A DNA stretch of 64,000 nucleotides from Rhizopus arrhizus (lineage: Eukaryota; Mucoromycota; Mucoromycetes; Mucorales; Rhizopodaceae). A program made the translations under genes and the position numbers. The DNA lies in assembly GCA_024220505.1 (NCBI GenBank), contig JAKZZE010000025.1:62001-126000 (forward strand), read 5' to 3'. Below are positions 18,581-28,437 of the stretch, piece after piece. Each line of letters starts with the position of its first letter. Within the stretch, counting starts at the first letter, position 1. The notes below the pieces were generated by a model. It worked only from the letters and a program-made list of their open reading frames with translations. It ran no database searches and was not told where the DNA came from.

Positions 18581-21500
18581 TTAATATCCTAATCTGGAAA
18601 GAAAGTCGGCACTCTCGTTAACTCTTCCAGGTCGATACTTGACTTCATATTCATATTCTGCTAGTATAGTTATCCATCTTGCTATAATTCCAGTAGGGTT
18701 TGTTGTATTTAGAAGTCCTCTTAATGCTGAATGATCTGTTATTATAGTGAATCTTCTTCCAAGCAGATATGGTCTAAAAAGCTTTACAGCCCAGATTACG
18801 GCTAAACATTCAAGTTTTGAAACACCATAATTCACCTCACTTGATTTAAGGCTTCGACTGGCATATATGATTGGATGTTCATGTCCATCGTCGTCTAATT
18901 GTGTGAGAATACAGCCAAGTCCTTGTTTGGATGCGTCTGTTACAAGTACAAAGTCTCGATTGAAATCCGGTCTTGCTAATACTGGTGCTTCTGTCAAAAG
19001 TTTCTTAAGTTTTTCAAATGATTCGGTAGTTTTGTTGGTCCAGGGAACCTTTTTAGATGTCTTGGTTTGATCATGCAATGGTCGTGCTATTGCGGCAAAG
19101 TTTTTGATAAACCTTCGGTAATATGAGGCTAATCCCAGAAATCCTCTGACTTGTGTGAGTGTTGTTGGTCTCTCGTAGTTTTTTATCTTCTCTATTTTTC
19201 CAGGATCAGTGTGTATTCCTTCTTGAGTGACGATGTATCCAAGAAACTTGAGATGATCTTTGAAAAAAAAGCACTTTTCTGGATTGAGCTTTAGATTTGC
19301 TATTTTGATACAATTGAAGACTTGTTCTAAATGGGTAAGATGTTCATGGTGATTATTGGAATATATGTTTAGATCATCGATATAGGCTACTAAGCATTTG
19401 TTTATCAGTTTTCTAAAGCAGAGATCTATGAGACGTTGGAAGGTCGCAGGAGAGTTGACTAATCCCATTGGCAAAGTATTATAGTGATATACACCGTATT
19501 TTGTTGTAAAAGCAGTTAATTCTTTGCTACTTTCTTCTACAGGCACTTGGTGAAATCCTGCTCTCATATCTAAGGCTGAGAATACTTTTGCTTTTCCTAA
19601 AGCGTCAAGTAAATCATCGATTCTTGGCAAAGGGTATGAATCTTTCTTGGTAATAGCATTTAACTTGCGATAATCAATCACCATGCGGTATTCTCCGTTT
19701 TTTTTCTTCACTAATATTACTGGTGCTGCCCATGGACTATTTGAAGGCGCTATTACTCCCAGTTTACAATACTTTTCTAATTCCTTTTGTAGATAATCTG
19801 ATTCAATTGGACTAAGTCGATATGGTCGGTGACTAATTGGTTGGGTATTTTCTTCAATAACAATCTTGTGATTTATCAGTTGTGTATGGCCAATTGTATC
19901 ATTATTCCAATCAAATATGTTTTTGAATTTGTGTATGAGCTTCTTCAATCTTTTAGCGATATCGTTTCCAATTTTTCCAATTTCTAACTTAGTATAAGTT
20001 TCTTGATCTAGAGATTCATTATCTGTAGTGTCGTGTTCAGCTTGATCTTCTTCTAATACGTATAAATCTGTATCTCGATTAAGTTGATAAGCTTGGACCA
20101 TTTCTTCGTTTTGTAAATCAAAAGCTTCTAGCCTTCCTACTTCTTCGTACGGTTTAAGATATATATCGTAGTCTGACCGATTATATAAATGTACATCTAT
20201 ACTCTTTTTGTTGATGACAATACTTGTACTGATGTCAAAGTATCCCATGACTTGAGTGATATCTTTATTCGTGATTTCAAGGCTGTATGTGTTATTCTTG
20301 GTTGTTCCGGTTGGTTTCTTGATTTGAAAGCTATTTGAAGTGTGTGCTTTCAACACCATCCCCTCTTTTGGAGCTTGTATGACTATTTCTGTATTATCTC
20401 TAACTATATCCAGCTCCTGTGTATCATCGTTGTTTAATACTAGTAAAGAATCTGTATCGTTTCTTTCTTCTTCAGATGACTCATCCTCTGTACTATAGTC
20501 TTCCTCATTCGATTCTTCCGTTAATTCACTTTCAGATGTGTCTTCAGAATCTTCTCCTGTCGAATTATCTTCCTCAGAGCCATCTTTTTCAAATCGAACT
20601 TTCTTTTCAGTAGAATTTGTAAGACTCGTAGGATTTTGGTACATCTGTTGATAAGTAGTCATTTTAGGTATGTTATCCTTTTTCCGGAGAAATGATATAG
20701 GTAGTTCTGCTTTTCGATTCTTGTAAGATACTTTCATGGATGCACTATTGAAATCGATTCTAGCTTTCGCCCTGCTTAACCAGTTGTTTCCAATAATAAA
20801 ATGAGATGGACACGTAGGCAGTACTTCCACTGTGCATGGTATGACTAAATCTTCACTGACTTCTATTGGTACATCATAAATCATTCCCAATGCAGGTTGT
20901 TTAGTTCCATTTCCTAAGGTAAAAACGCTTTCTGATGCAGCATCAATATCTAGTTTCAGAGCATCTGCCAAAGATTTCGAAATACAAGTTTTTGCGGCTC
21001 CACAATCTACTAATGTCTTTATGCGTTGATTTCCAATGATTATTTTTGTATATGCAGCTGTAGTGTTTATATCTTCATCCTCAATTAAGGCCATAGTTTC
21101 CTGTGATCTTTTTTTATTTGGAGATTTTCTTTTTAGTCTACATGCACCAATGAGGTCTCTTCGAAGTCTTGGTGTAGTGGTGATTAAATCTCTTACGGAT
21201 ATATTTGCTGGTTGATCAAGTACATCTTCTACAATATTATATGAAATGGCAGGAGGTTCTCGTCTGGGATTCTTTCTTGGTGTTTTTGTCTGTACTTTTT
21301 CTATAGGTAAGTCTGTCTCCATTCGTATTGCAGTATCATTAAATGGTGAATTCTTGGGGCGTATTTCTTCAAGATGCTTTCTTGTAGTAATTCTTCTGGT
21401 AGTGACAGCTGGCTTTTTCTGCTTATCCTGTGTTGCGGGTCGGTCTTTAGTATATGGTATTCCTGGAGTAACTTCGGGAGGTCTTTCGGGTCTTATCGCA

Positions 21501-21679
21501 GCATATAGATCTTTTTGTCTACTATGTCTGTCCTCGCTTTGGGTTAGTATAGCGTTGAGGTGTTTTTGCTGTTTTTGCTGCTGCTGCTGCTGTTGTTGTT
21601 GTTGTTGTTGTTGTTGTTGATTAATGGATTTTTGCTTATAATGGGTGTTCGATTGACCATTGTTTTCATTATTGAACAC
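18581..21679 (-). CDS. Ty3-like protease, RT and RNase H (pol frame, ~1032 aa)
   Basis: The frame is best read as the -1 continuation of gag; its first ATG-like codon is only a GTG at 21679, which supports frameshift entry. A poly-Gln run (about residues 24-36) comes first. The protease active site at 226-229 is DCGA (TLVDCGAAKTCIS) in place of the usual D-S/T-G-A, and an IIGNNWLSRAKA strand follows. There is then an acidic Ser/Glu stretch, RT with PLPRIDDLLDALGKAKVF and YIDDLNIYS at about 766, RNase H with VTDASKQGLGCIL near 911 and TDHSALRGLL. It stops at SADFLSRLGY, the usual end of RNase H, with no integrase. Confidence 0.92.
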   Translation of the reverse strand: MFNNENNGQSNTHYKQKSINQQQQQQQQQQQQQQQKQQKHLNAILTQSEDRHSRQKDLYAAIRPERPPEVTPGIPYTKDRPATQDKQKKPAVTTRRITTRKHLEEIRPKNSPFNDTAIRMETDLPIEKVQTKTPRKNPRREPPAISYNIVEDVLDQPANISVRDLITTTPRLRRDLIGACRLKRKSPNKKRSQETMALIEDEDINTTAAYTKIIIGNQRIKTLVDCGAAKTCISKSLADALKLDIDAASESVFTLGNGTKQPALGMIYDVPIEVSEDLVIPCTVEVLPTCPSHFIIGNNWLSRAKARIDFNSASMKVSYKNRKAELPISFLRKKDNIPKMTTYQQMYQNPTSLTNSTEKKVRFEKDGSEEDNSTGEDSEDTSESELTEESNEEDYSTEDESSEEERNDTDSLLVLNNDDTQELDIVRDNTEIVIQAPKEGMVLKAHTSNSFQIKKPTGTTKNNTYSLEITNKDITQVMGYFDISTSIVINKKSIDVHLYNRSDYDIYLKPYEEVGRLEAFDLQNEEMVQAYQLNRDTDLYVLEEDQAEHDTTDNESLDQETYTKLEIGKIGNDIAKRLKKLIHKFKNIFDWNNDTIGHTQLINHKIVIEENTQPISHRPYRLSPIESDYLQKELEKYCKLGVIAPSNSPWAAPVILVKKKNGEYRMVIDYRKLNAITKKDSYPLPRIDDLLDALGKAKVFSALDMRAGFHQVPVEESSKELTAFTTKYGVYHYNTLPMGLVNSPATFQRLIDLCFRKLINKCLVAYIDDLNIYSNNHHEHLTHLEQVFNCIKIANLKLNPEKCFFFKDHLKFLGYIVTQEGIHTDPGKIEKIKNYERPTTLTQVRGFLGLASYYRRFIKNFAAIARPLHDQTKTSKKVPWTNKTTESFEKLKKLLTEAPVLARPDFNRDFVLVTDASKQGLGCILTQLDDDGHEHPIIYASRSLKSSEVNYGVSKLECLAVIWAVKLFRPYLLGRRFTIITDHSALRGLLNTTNPTGIIARWITILAEYEYEVKYRPGRVNESADFLSRLGY

Positions 21680-21690
21680 AATCGACCCAT

Positions 21691-22947
21691 TTAGTTTTTT
21701 GAAGGTTGTGTTTGACGTACGTCCCCTGATGGATAGTACTGATAGTCAGTCTGTGTGTCCTTTCTCCTATCATTGTTGTTGTTATTGTAATGCCCATTAT
21801 TGGTATTATTGTTGTAACGTCCATTATCGTTGTTATATGAACCATTCCTATTATTATGCCCATAATTCCTATTGTTAGTATATCCACTATTTCCATTATT
21901 ATAATTTCCATTGTTGTAATTGTTAAAGTTTCCTTTATAATTTCCATTGTTATAGTTTCCATTATTATTGTTGCGGTAGGTTTTGTTATAAGGTCTACCG
22001 GTTGATTGTTGAGTGTTCAATTCATTTCTTATAGTCTGCTGTATCAAGTTAAGTATATCTGACTGATTGCTATGCTGAGGTAGTCCATTGCTATGGTGCT
22101 GCAGGTTATGACTTGAAAGATATTGAGAATTGTCGAGTTTTCTACTGATGTCCATGGTCGATAGTTGTGGTTGATTCATTGTTCTCGTAAAAGATAAGTT
22201 TTGAGAATCACGTCTACCATTCTTGTAAGGATCACTGACTGGAATGTACTGGATCTGATGTTCTTGTCCATCAATAATTTCAAGATTGTGATGGTTAGGC
22301 AAATATCTATTGGGATGCGTGATTTCTTCATTGTATATCAAAGCATGGCTCACGTTTCTTGGTATAAATGGGTTATCGACCATTGCTATTTTTCTAGGTC
22401 TGTTGGCGTTCCACCATCCATCAGCATGATTTGTCCAATCTTGAAAATTTCTTGAACTTGATTGTATACAGAATTGTTTTATGTCCTTAAGAAGACCAGC
22501 ACGGAAGCGACTTTCCACTACCTCTTCGCTCGTGATGTTTGCTAAATCAGCAGCTTCTCTAAGCCGGGAAAGGAAAATTTGAGGATGCTCCTGTTCTCCT
22601 TGCATCATTTCGTTAAATTCCAGTTCGTAGTTTTGTATGAGCTCTGGTGTGATATAATGTTTCTTCAATTGTTCTATGGCTTCTTCATAGGTGACCGTAG
22701 GATTTTCCTTCAATATGACGCGCTCAAAGTAAATTTTGGCGGCACGTCGCAATTGTGATTTTAGGATAACCAGTCTTCGGGCATCAGTATTTGTGTTGCT
22801 AATGGCTAAGAATGATTCCAGTATTTCTTGAAAGTGACGGAAATCTTCCCCTTCATAACCATAAAATTCAATTAGTTTAGGACGATATCCTTGGGCTACG
22901 CTTTGGTTGCTAATCGAGGCCAACACGTTTTGTCCTGCTGTATTCAT
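21691..22947 (-). CDS. Ty3-like Gag without zinc knuckle (418 aa)
   Basis: The start MNTAGQNVLA at 22947 follows the primer site. Residues ~15-220 have the capsid-type helices (LIEFYGYEGEDFRHFQEILE, ELEFNEMMQGEQEHPQIFLS). The same gag is at 38934-39541 in a second, diverged element. The last ~90 residues are rich in Asn, Gly and Tyr, with many repeats like NNGNYNNGN, and no CCHC knuckle is present; the low-complexity tail may bind RNA or self-associate instead. The stop TAA directly follows a slippery heptamer. Length is usual for Ty3-type gag. Confidence 0.88.
   Translation of the reverse strand: MNTAGQNVLASISNQSVAQGYRPKLIEFYGYEGEDFRHFQEILESFLAISNTNTDARRLVILKSQLRRAAKIYFERVILKENPTVTYEEAIEQLKKHYITPELIQNYELEFNEMMQGEQEHPQIFLSRLREAADLANITSEEVVESRFRAGLLKDIKQFCIQSSSRNFQDWTNHADGWWNANRPRKIAMVDNPFIPRNVSHALIYNEEITHPNRYLPNHHNLEIIDGQEHQIQYIPVSDPYKNGRRDSQNLSFTRTMNQPQLSTMDISRKLDNSQYLSSHNLQHHSNGLPQHSNQSDILNLIQQTIRNELNTQQSTGRPYNKTYRNNNNGNYNNGNYKGNFNNYNNGNYNNGNSGYTNNRNYGHNNRNGSYNNDNGRYNNNTNNGHYNNNNNDRRKDTQTDYQYYPSGDVRQTQPSKN
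21694..21700 (-). promoter_or_regulatory. Probable -1 ribosomal frameshift site, A AAA AAC
   Basis: On the minus strand gag reads TCA AAA AAC TAA. The heptamer A AAA AAC is in the exact zero-frame register of a classical -1 slippery site, and slipping by -1 gives AAA AAA CTA AAT GGG, which is the frame of the protease/RT ORF. I have not tested for a downstream stimulatory structure. Confidence 0.75.
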
Positions 22948-23048
22948 TGTTGCTAATAAGTGTTCTGAAATTGTAGAGTCGATTTTGAATAATTTTCTTT
23001 TTGAAGTTTTTCTGATAGTTTGATTTGTTTACTGTTTTAATTGATTTT

Positions 23049-23066
23049 CCCTCGTAGTGACCACCA
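23049..23066 (-). promoter_or_regulatory. Primer binding site of element 3, perhaps tRNA-Leu
   Basis: The plus strand reads CCCTCGTAGTGACCACCA, 2 bp from the 5' LTR. It fits the last 18 nt of a tRNA with acceptor stem GGUCACU/AGUGACC, C61 and A73; A73 and a GGU start suit tRNA-Leu. The same 18 nt is found at 38808-38825 in element 4. Identity inferred. Confidence 0.6.
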
Positions 23067-23068
23067 AA

Positions 23069-23629
23069 TGTGAGATTGTTAGGCTTTCGGGTTTAAGTAG
23101 GTTTGGTATAAGTTATTGAGACAAAGTTTTGGTAATCGAATAAAGTATTGGATAAATTAATATCCAAAAAAGAGTAGATAATTTGAGTTGTAAGTTCGCT
23201 TGAGTAGAGTGACCACCAGATCTTGTTAAGTAGATCAGTCTGAATTGAATAAAAGTAAAATAAAAAGATGAAAGATAAAAGATAAAATAAAAAAGAGATT
23301 ACAATGAAGTATATGATTCAAGGGATTATTGATTCTTCCTATTTATAAAATAAAAGAAGTATTTTGTTTCAAAGGAGATTTATTTGGATAAGGTAAGATA
23401 ATAATAATAATAATAATTCTTGATAAATTGTTGATATTTATATGTTTTTGGTTTTCTTGATTTTGTGATGTTTTTAGATTTTTGTGTTTTCCTTTGAATT
23501 GTGAATTTAGTTGAGTTATTCAATTTCATTGAGTTTATCAAAAATATTGAGGACATGAACTTAGTTCAGGTCCGAACTTTCTTCGTCAAGTGGTACAGTT
23601 TGATTGAAAAAATTTCTATTTTCGTCACA
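23069..23629 (-). repeat. 5' LTR of Ty3 element 3
   Basis: 561 bp, matching 15466-16026 by eye. Confidence 0.92.
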
Positions 23630-23633
23630 GTAC

Positions 23634-24607
23634 CCCATATTGAACCTTGTTCAATTTTTGAACTTTATTTTCTTTTGTCTATAAAATAGACAAGTTTTTA
23701 CTTTTATTTTACTTCACTTCTCTTGACTTATATATTTTAACTTCACTTATCTTAAATATATTTTATCCAATAAATCAAGTATCTTTATCCCTGAATCTTT
23801 TGGTATAACACTCTTAAAACACAAGCAAGACAAGTCCCTTGAAGTCAATTATCTTCATTGTAAACACTCTTAAAACTCTTATCAAGTTACTTTAATACAA
23901 ACAAGTTTGATTTACTTAACAAGATCTGGTGGTCACTCACAAGCGAACCTAATATCAATACTCTACCCAACTCTTAATTTTTTTTATCCATTTTCATCAA
24001 CTTTACTCTATTTCAAAACCGTTAACTCTTACAAGCCATTGAAGCAACAAAAAATTACAATATAAAAAATGTTGAAAAGATAAAAAAAGTTGAAAATATA
24101 AAAAAGGTTAAAAAAATAAGAAAAGCTAAAAAGAAAACAAAAAAAAAATTATTCATATATATCCCATCTTTTTGTGAAGAAATTGTCAGTCAGTTTAAAT
24201 AAATCATATATTTTTACTCAATAATTAACAAACTTTAATAAGAAAGTCCCTGTTCACTTAAACTTTTTACTCTATTTTAACTTTTATCAAGAAACATCGT
24301 ATTGATCTTACAAATAAGATCTGGTGGTCACTACTTAACAAGCATCTGCTTAAATTCTATATAAAACAACAACTTACAAGGCAATCTTAACCTTACGATC
24401 AAGCTTTACAAGCAAACTTACTCTATTAAAACACAAACCTACAAACCAACCAATATAAATTAACACTATTGTAACGAAAATGGCGATAAGGATACACAGA
24501 GATTAGCCGAGTCAAGTCAGAAGGATAAAAAAAATTAAAAATATTGTAACTTGTTAGTACTTGGGATTTGGATTGTATTGTAACACAAGAACTAACTTTT
24601 TGAACGA
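23634..24607 (+). repeat. Layered Ty3 LTR remnants downstream of element 3
   Basis: The piece up to about 24469 carries two copies of the LTR core AAGATCTGGTGGTCACT (near 23922 and 24315) and closely matches 32461-32870 from the AAAATGTTGAAAAGATAAAA stretch onward. At 24470 a new LTR begins (TGTAACGAAAATGGCGATAAGG) and is cut at 24607 by a solo LTR of the element 3 family. No gene is present. Confidence 0.75.
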
Positions 24608-25161
24608 TGTGACAAAAATAGAAATTTTTTTAATCAAACTGTACCACTTGACGAAGAAAGTTCGGACCTGAATTAAGTTCATATCCTTAATATTTTTAAT
24701 AAACTCAATGAAATTGAATTATTCAACTAAATTCACAATTCAAAGGAAAACACAAAAATCTAAAAACATCACAAAATCAAGAAAACCAAAAACATATAAA
24801 TATCAACAATTTATCAAGAATGATTATTATTATCTTACCTTATCCAGATAAATCTCCTTTGAAACAAAATACTTCTTTTATTTTATAAATAGGAAAAATC
24901 AATAATCCCTTGAATCATATACTTCATTGTAATCTCTTTTTTATTCTATCTTTTATCTTTCATCTTTTTATTTTACTTTTATTCAATTCAGACCGATCTA
25001 CTTAACAAGATCTGGTGGTCACTCTACTCAAGCGAACTTACAACTCAAATTATCTACTCTTTTTGTATATTACTTTATCCAATACCTTATTCAATTACCA
25101 AAACTTTGTCTCAAAAACTTATATCAAACCTACTTAAACCCGAAAGCCTAACAATCTCACA
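24608..25161 (+). repeat. Solo LTR of the element 3 family, plus orientation
   Basis: 554 bp beginning TGTGACAAAAATAGAA and ending CCTAACAATCTCACA, the reverse complement of the element 3 LTR with scattered differences. No clear target duplication is seen (ACGA before, GTAC after). Confidence 0.88.
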
Positions 25162-26022
25162 GTACGATCTTTTCAAACGATCCAAAAGTTAATATTGCCA
25201 ATCAAATCTAACCAAACATTAACCCACCAAACAGTATAAATACTGAGGATTTATTCCTCAAGATATAAAAAATTCACTTCGATCTTTGCACTTTAAAACT
25301 TTTACTTACAAAATCTACAACTTTATTTACTTTGTTTTTCTTTGAATAAATTTATCAATTATCCTTTTAAAAAGCTCTTTTGATATTCTATTATAATTAC
25401 GAAGTCAAGTCCCTTGAAGCTAACTATCTTCATTGTATCCCTTTTTATTTTATTTTTACTTTAAACAAACCTTTTTACGAATCAAAACAAGATTGATCTA
25501 CTTTACAAAATCTAGTGGTCACTATATCAAGCGAATCAAGCCAAATCTAATTCACAAAAAGTCAACTCTTATATCAATTATAACACAAATCTCTGCTTAT
25601 TTAAACCTTAACCCAATAAACTCAAACAATATTACAGTATTAAGGTGATGTAGATTCGTTTAGTTTGAGGTTAGAAGCCTTGAATGACTTGAGTTTGATT
25701 AACTTGACTGAACGTTTAACAGTTCTTTTGATATAGTAATTTGGTTTTAAGTAGTGACCACCAGATCTTTGTAGATCAACAAGGTTAAGAATGAGATTGT
25801 TTATAAAAGATAAAAGAATAAAAGGGATCTTTCTTGATTCGTGATAATTCAGGTATTAGATCAGAAAGAATAAGTAAAAATATAAAGAAAAGAAAAGGTA
25901 TTGTGACCCAATAAGAAACAATTGCTTTTAAGCGCAAGAAAATTTTGTTTATTGAATTGAATTCAAATTGGATTCTCTTCAAATTGGATGTTTGTTATTT
26001 TGTTTAAAACATTCATCTTATT
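25162..26022. repeat. Degenerate Ty3 LTR remnants in both orientations
   Basis: 25162-25640 has plus-oriented LTR pieces (AAGTCCCTTGAAGCTAACTATC, AAATCTAGTGGTCACT). 25660-26010 has a minus-oriented piece (AGTAGTGACCACCAGATC). No coding capacity beyond short shadows. Confidence 0.6.
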
Positions 26023-26024
26023 TA

Positions 26025-27620
26025 CAGTAGGTGAAAAAATACGAGCAACCTTTTGGCAAAATCGACTTTTTTCGCTATATCAAAAGGTGCATGCCAACTA
26101 CCGGCTTGGGACCCCTATGGTATATTTTCGGGGTCATGTGTCTTGAAACAGTAAAGGTCTCATGTAGCAATACTGGAAATTGAGAGAGGAATGAGAATCC
26201 GAATTTAAAAATTTGACTTCCGAACAGCTTAAATTATGTACGGTAATCATATGTTTACATTTAAATCAACAAAGAACATATCGGAAGACTATATAGCGTA
26301 CTTGTATGGAACTGTGAACGTTCCTCATTGTATCCATATAAAAGCAAGTGCAACTTCAAGAGCCCTTGGTTTCTTTTTTTTTTGCTCAATTTCTCTCACT
26401 ACTTCTCACCATCATGCCTAAATCTATAACAATGGAAAAGCAATCCAGAAATAAAGATATATCACTGAATAGCATGAAGCCAGAGGATATCACAGATAAA
26501 TATTACGTTCATTCTCGCACAGTTGAAAGGTATACTAGGAAGCTTTTTCCATGAAATTCACATCTGTCGGCTGGAAGACATGCTATTGTCTCTTATGCCA
26601 TGAAGCACTATATCGAACTGTGTATTATTACTGGTCATCGAACAATAGCGAAAAAGCTATTCAGGGAGTTAGGTAAGTTTGGTTACTTGTTGATGTACCG
26701 TTCAGGAGTAAACGCGCTGAGATCCATAAACTGCCACCGAGAGCTAAAAAAAAGAAGGCATTCTTAAAAAAGGATCATTGAAAAAAGCAGGTGACCTGAA
26801 CAAAAAGGCATCGCAACTGGTCAAGTCAAGAGTGACGAACAGTAGCGTTCTCAGCTGAAGCAAAGATTAGCATCTAGTGATCAGATGGAGTAAAATAGTA
26901 TAGAGTAGTATAAAATGACATTTTGCTCCCTCATCACATCGACATTACAGTAAAGCACTGCAGCGGTAGGATGAACATGTGTTGTCACATACCTACTCAG
27001 GGACCAGCATAGACATGTCAGCTTTATGACCATAACATAAACTCAACGACTTGTCTGCATATACTTAGCAATATTTACATGAATACGTTAGAGTACCATT
27101 ATTTGAAGACATCTGATATATACCTTCAGAGTGATAGCGGCGTAAAGTATAAGGTATATAAATTATTGGTATGCTCAAAGTCTGGATTTAAATCATATAA
27201 AGCATGTTTGGCATCAGCTCAAACTTAATCTGACACCACATGAAGTCGGAGAAAGAGATGTCAGAAAGCTTTAGCAATTTGTGGATGTAGAGCGAAATAA
27301 ACTCAATGCAAATGCTTGCAAGAGGTACATCAATAGTATGCCAGCCAAAGTGAAAGCAGTTATTAAAGCAAAGGGAAGATATAGAAAATATTAAATAAAC
27401 ATAGCGAATTTTGAAAAATCATCATTGGCTTTTTTATGGCTGTCTTTCCCTTTTTAAAAAGCTTGTACTTCAAGTACAGTCAATCTCTTTAGTGCGTTAT
27501 ATGTATCTTTGTTGCCTTAATTAGTTTGTGAGATATCAAAGCTCTGGCGAATGTACACACGAAAAAAAAAAGATATGAAGACAAATCGAACAGAGGTTGC
27601 TCGTATTTTTTCACCTACTG
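26025..27620 (+). mobile_element. Degenerate Tc1/mariner-like element, copy H1
   Basis: 1596 bp bounded by TA, with ends CAGTAGGTGAAAAAATACGA inverted on each side. On the plus strand the remains of a Tc1-like transposase start MPKSITMEKQSRNKD at 26414 and stop at 26552. Past stops one can see WHQLKLNLTPHEV near 27205 and a C-terminal INSMPAKVKAVIKAKGRYRK ending near 27394. The same early stop is present in copies H2 and H3. Internal repeats of the kind seen in elements A, C, D, F, G and N were not found. Confidence 0.85.
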
Positions 27621-27622
27621 TA

Positions 27623-28437
27623 GTTTTATTCATTTATTTTTGGGCATTATTGCCATATTGATTATATATTATTGGTTCATTCCAGTATCATAAAAGGGTA
27701 GCGGAAGGAGGGAAAGCGAGCAGGGGATCCATGGAAACGATCAAATAAAAAAATTCAAACGGTAGATGCAAAAAAAAAAGGAAAATACGCTTACCTTGAC
27801 CATAGAAGCAGCAAACAAAAGAGCGTAGTAAATAAAGCCCATAAAGAAAAGCGCGCCAGTAGTAAAAAAAAATCCAAAGCTATAACAGGTTATAGACAAC
27901 AGGGAGCAACAGAAGCCAAAGCATCTAAAATTGTATAAAATAAAATATTAATAAAGGTAAACCATGGTATACTTGATTTATTTACCTTAAAGCTCTTTTA
28001 CTAACAAAACAGGATGCCAAGACATTCATAAAGCTTCAGCCACGAACTAAAGGAATCTAATTTTACTTTTAATAAAGATTACTGAAAGATATGAATGTAT
28101 TTACTTTATGAGCAGATATGCAAAGAACCAAAGGAACTACAGCAGCCATGAATACATGTATGAATGTCTACTACAGCATGTTAGAACTAAAGTTTTCTTT
28201 TTTTCTTTTTTTTTTTTTTTTTTTTTACTTACCTTGCAATAACCGGAGCGATGTTGAAAAAGGAAATTGCTGAACAGAAAGAAAAAAAAAGAACAAAATT
28301 TCGAAAAGGAAATCTTTTTATATTTTTTTTTTGCTATACTAAGACTGAGTTTCATTGTAAACTCGATAATATTTAAGAAAGATTCAATTTTGATGCCAAG
28401 TTCACTTGTCTTTATTTCAAAGTACTCTTATAACAAT
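27623..28437. other. Unassigned region upstream of the 28438 gene
   Basis: AT-rich with poly-A and poly-T runs. On the minus strand there are three good splice donors (GCAAGGTAAGT near 28235, TTAAGGTAAAT near 27985, TCAAGGTAAGC near 27797). A hydrophobic exon-like stretch (27797-27923) is open in one frame and reads GFFFTTGALFFMGFIYYALL. It may be the remains of a small membrane-protein gene cut off by H1, but exons upstream of it contain stops in my reading. I do not call a gene. Confidence 0.3.

Larger units (their letters stand above)
15466..23629 (-). mobile_element. Ty3-like LTR retrotransposon, element 3 (apparently intact and recent)
   Basis: Two 561-bp LTRs (15466-16026, 23069-23629) are the same by eye, with TGTGAGATTG...TTCGTCACA ends and a GTAC duplication at 15462-15465 and 23630-23633. 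On the minus strand lie gag, a -1 frameshift site, a protease/RT/RNase H frame and a separate integrase frame with a long extra domain. No frame is broken inside a recognisable domain. It inserted in an older LTR just downstream of tRNA-Phe. Confidence 0.94.

Noticed and set aside
18867..21620. Plus-strand ORFs with runs of Cys or Ser
   Set aside because: Shadows of the poly-Gln and acidic stretches of the minus-strand pol gene.
15600..23066. Tf1-like self-priming of element 3, because the LTR holds part of the primer site
   Set aside because: The LTR word is in the same sense as the primer site, not complementary to it, so the RNA start could not pair with it; the site also fits a tRNA 3' end with CCA.
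28137..28355. 72-codon minus-strand ORF
   Set aside because: Mostly Lys and Phe from homopolymer runs opposite the start of the 28438 gene.
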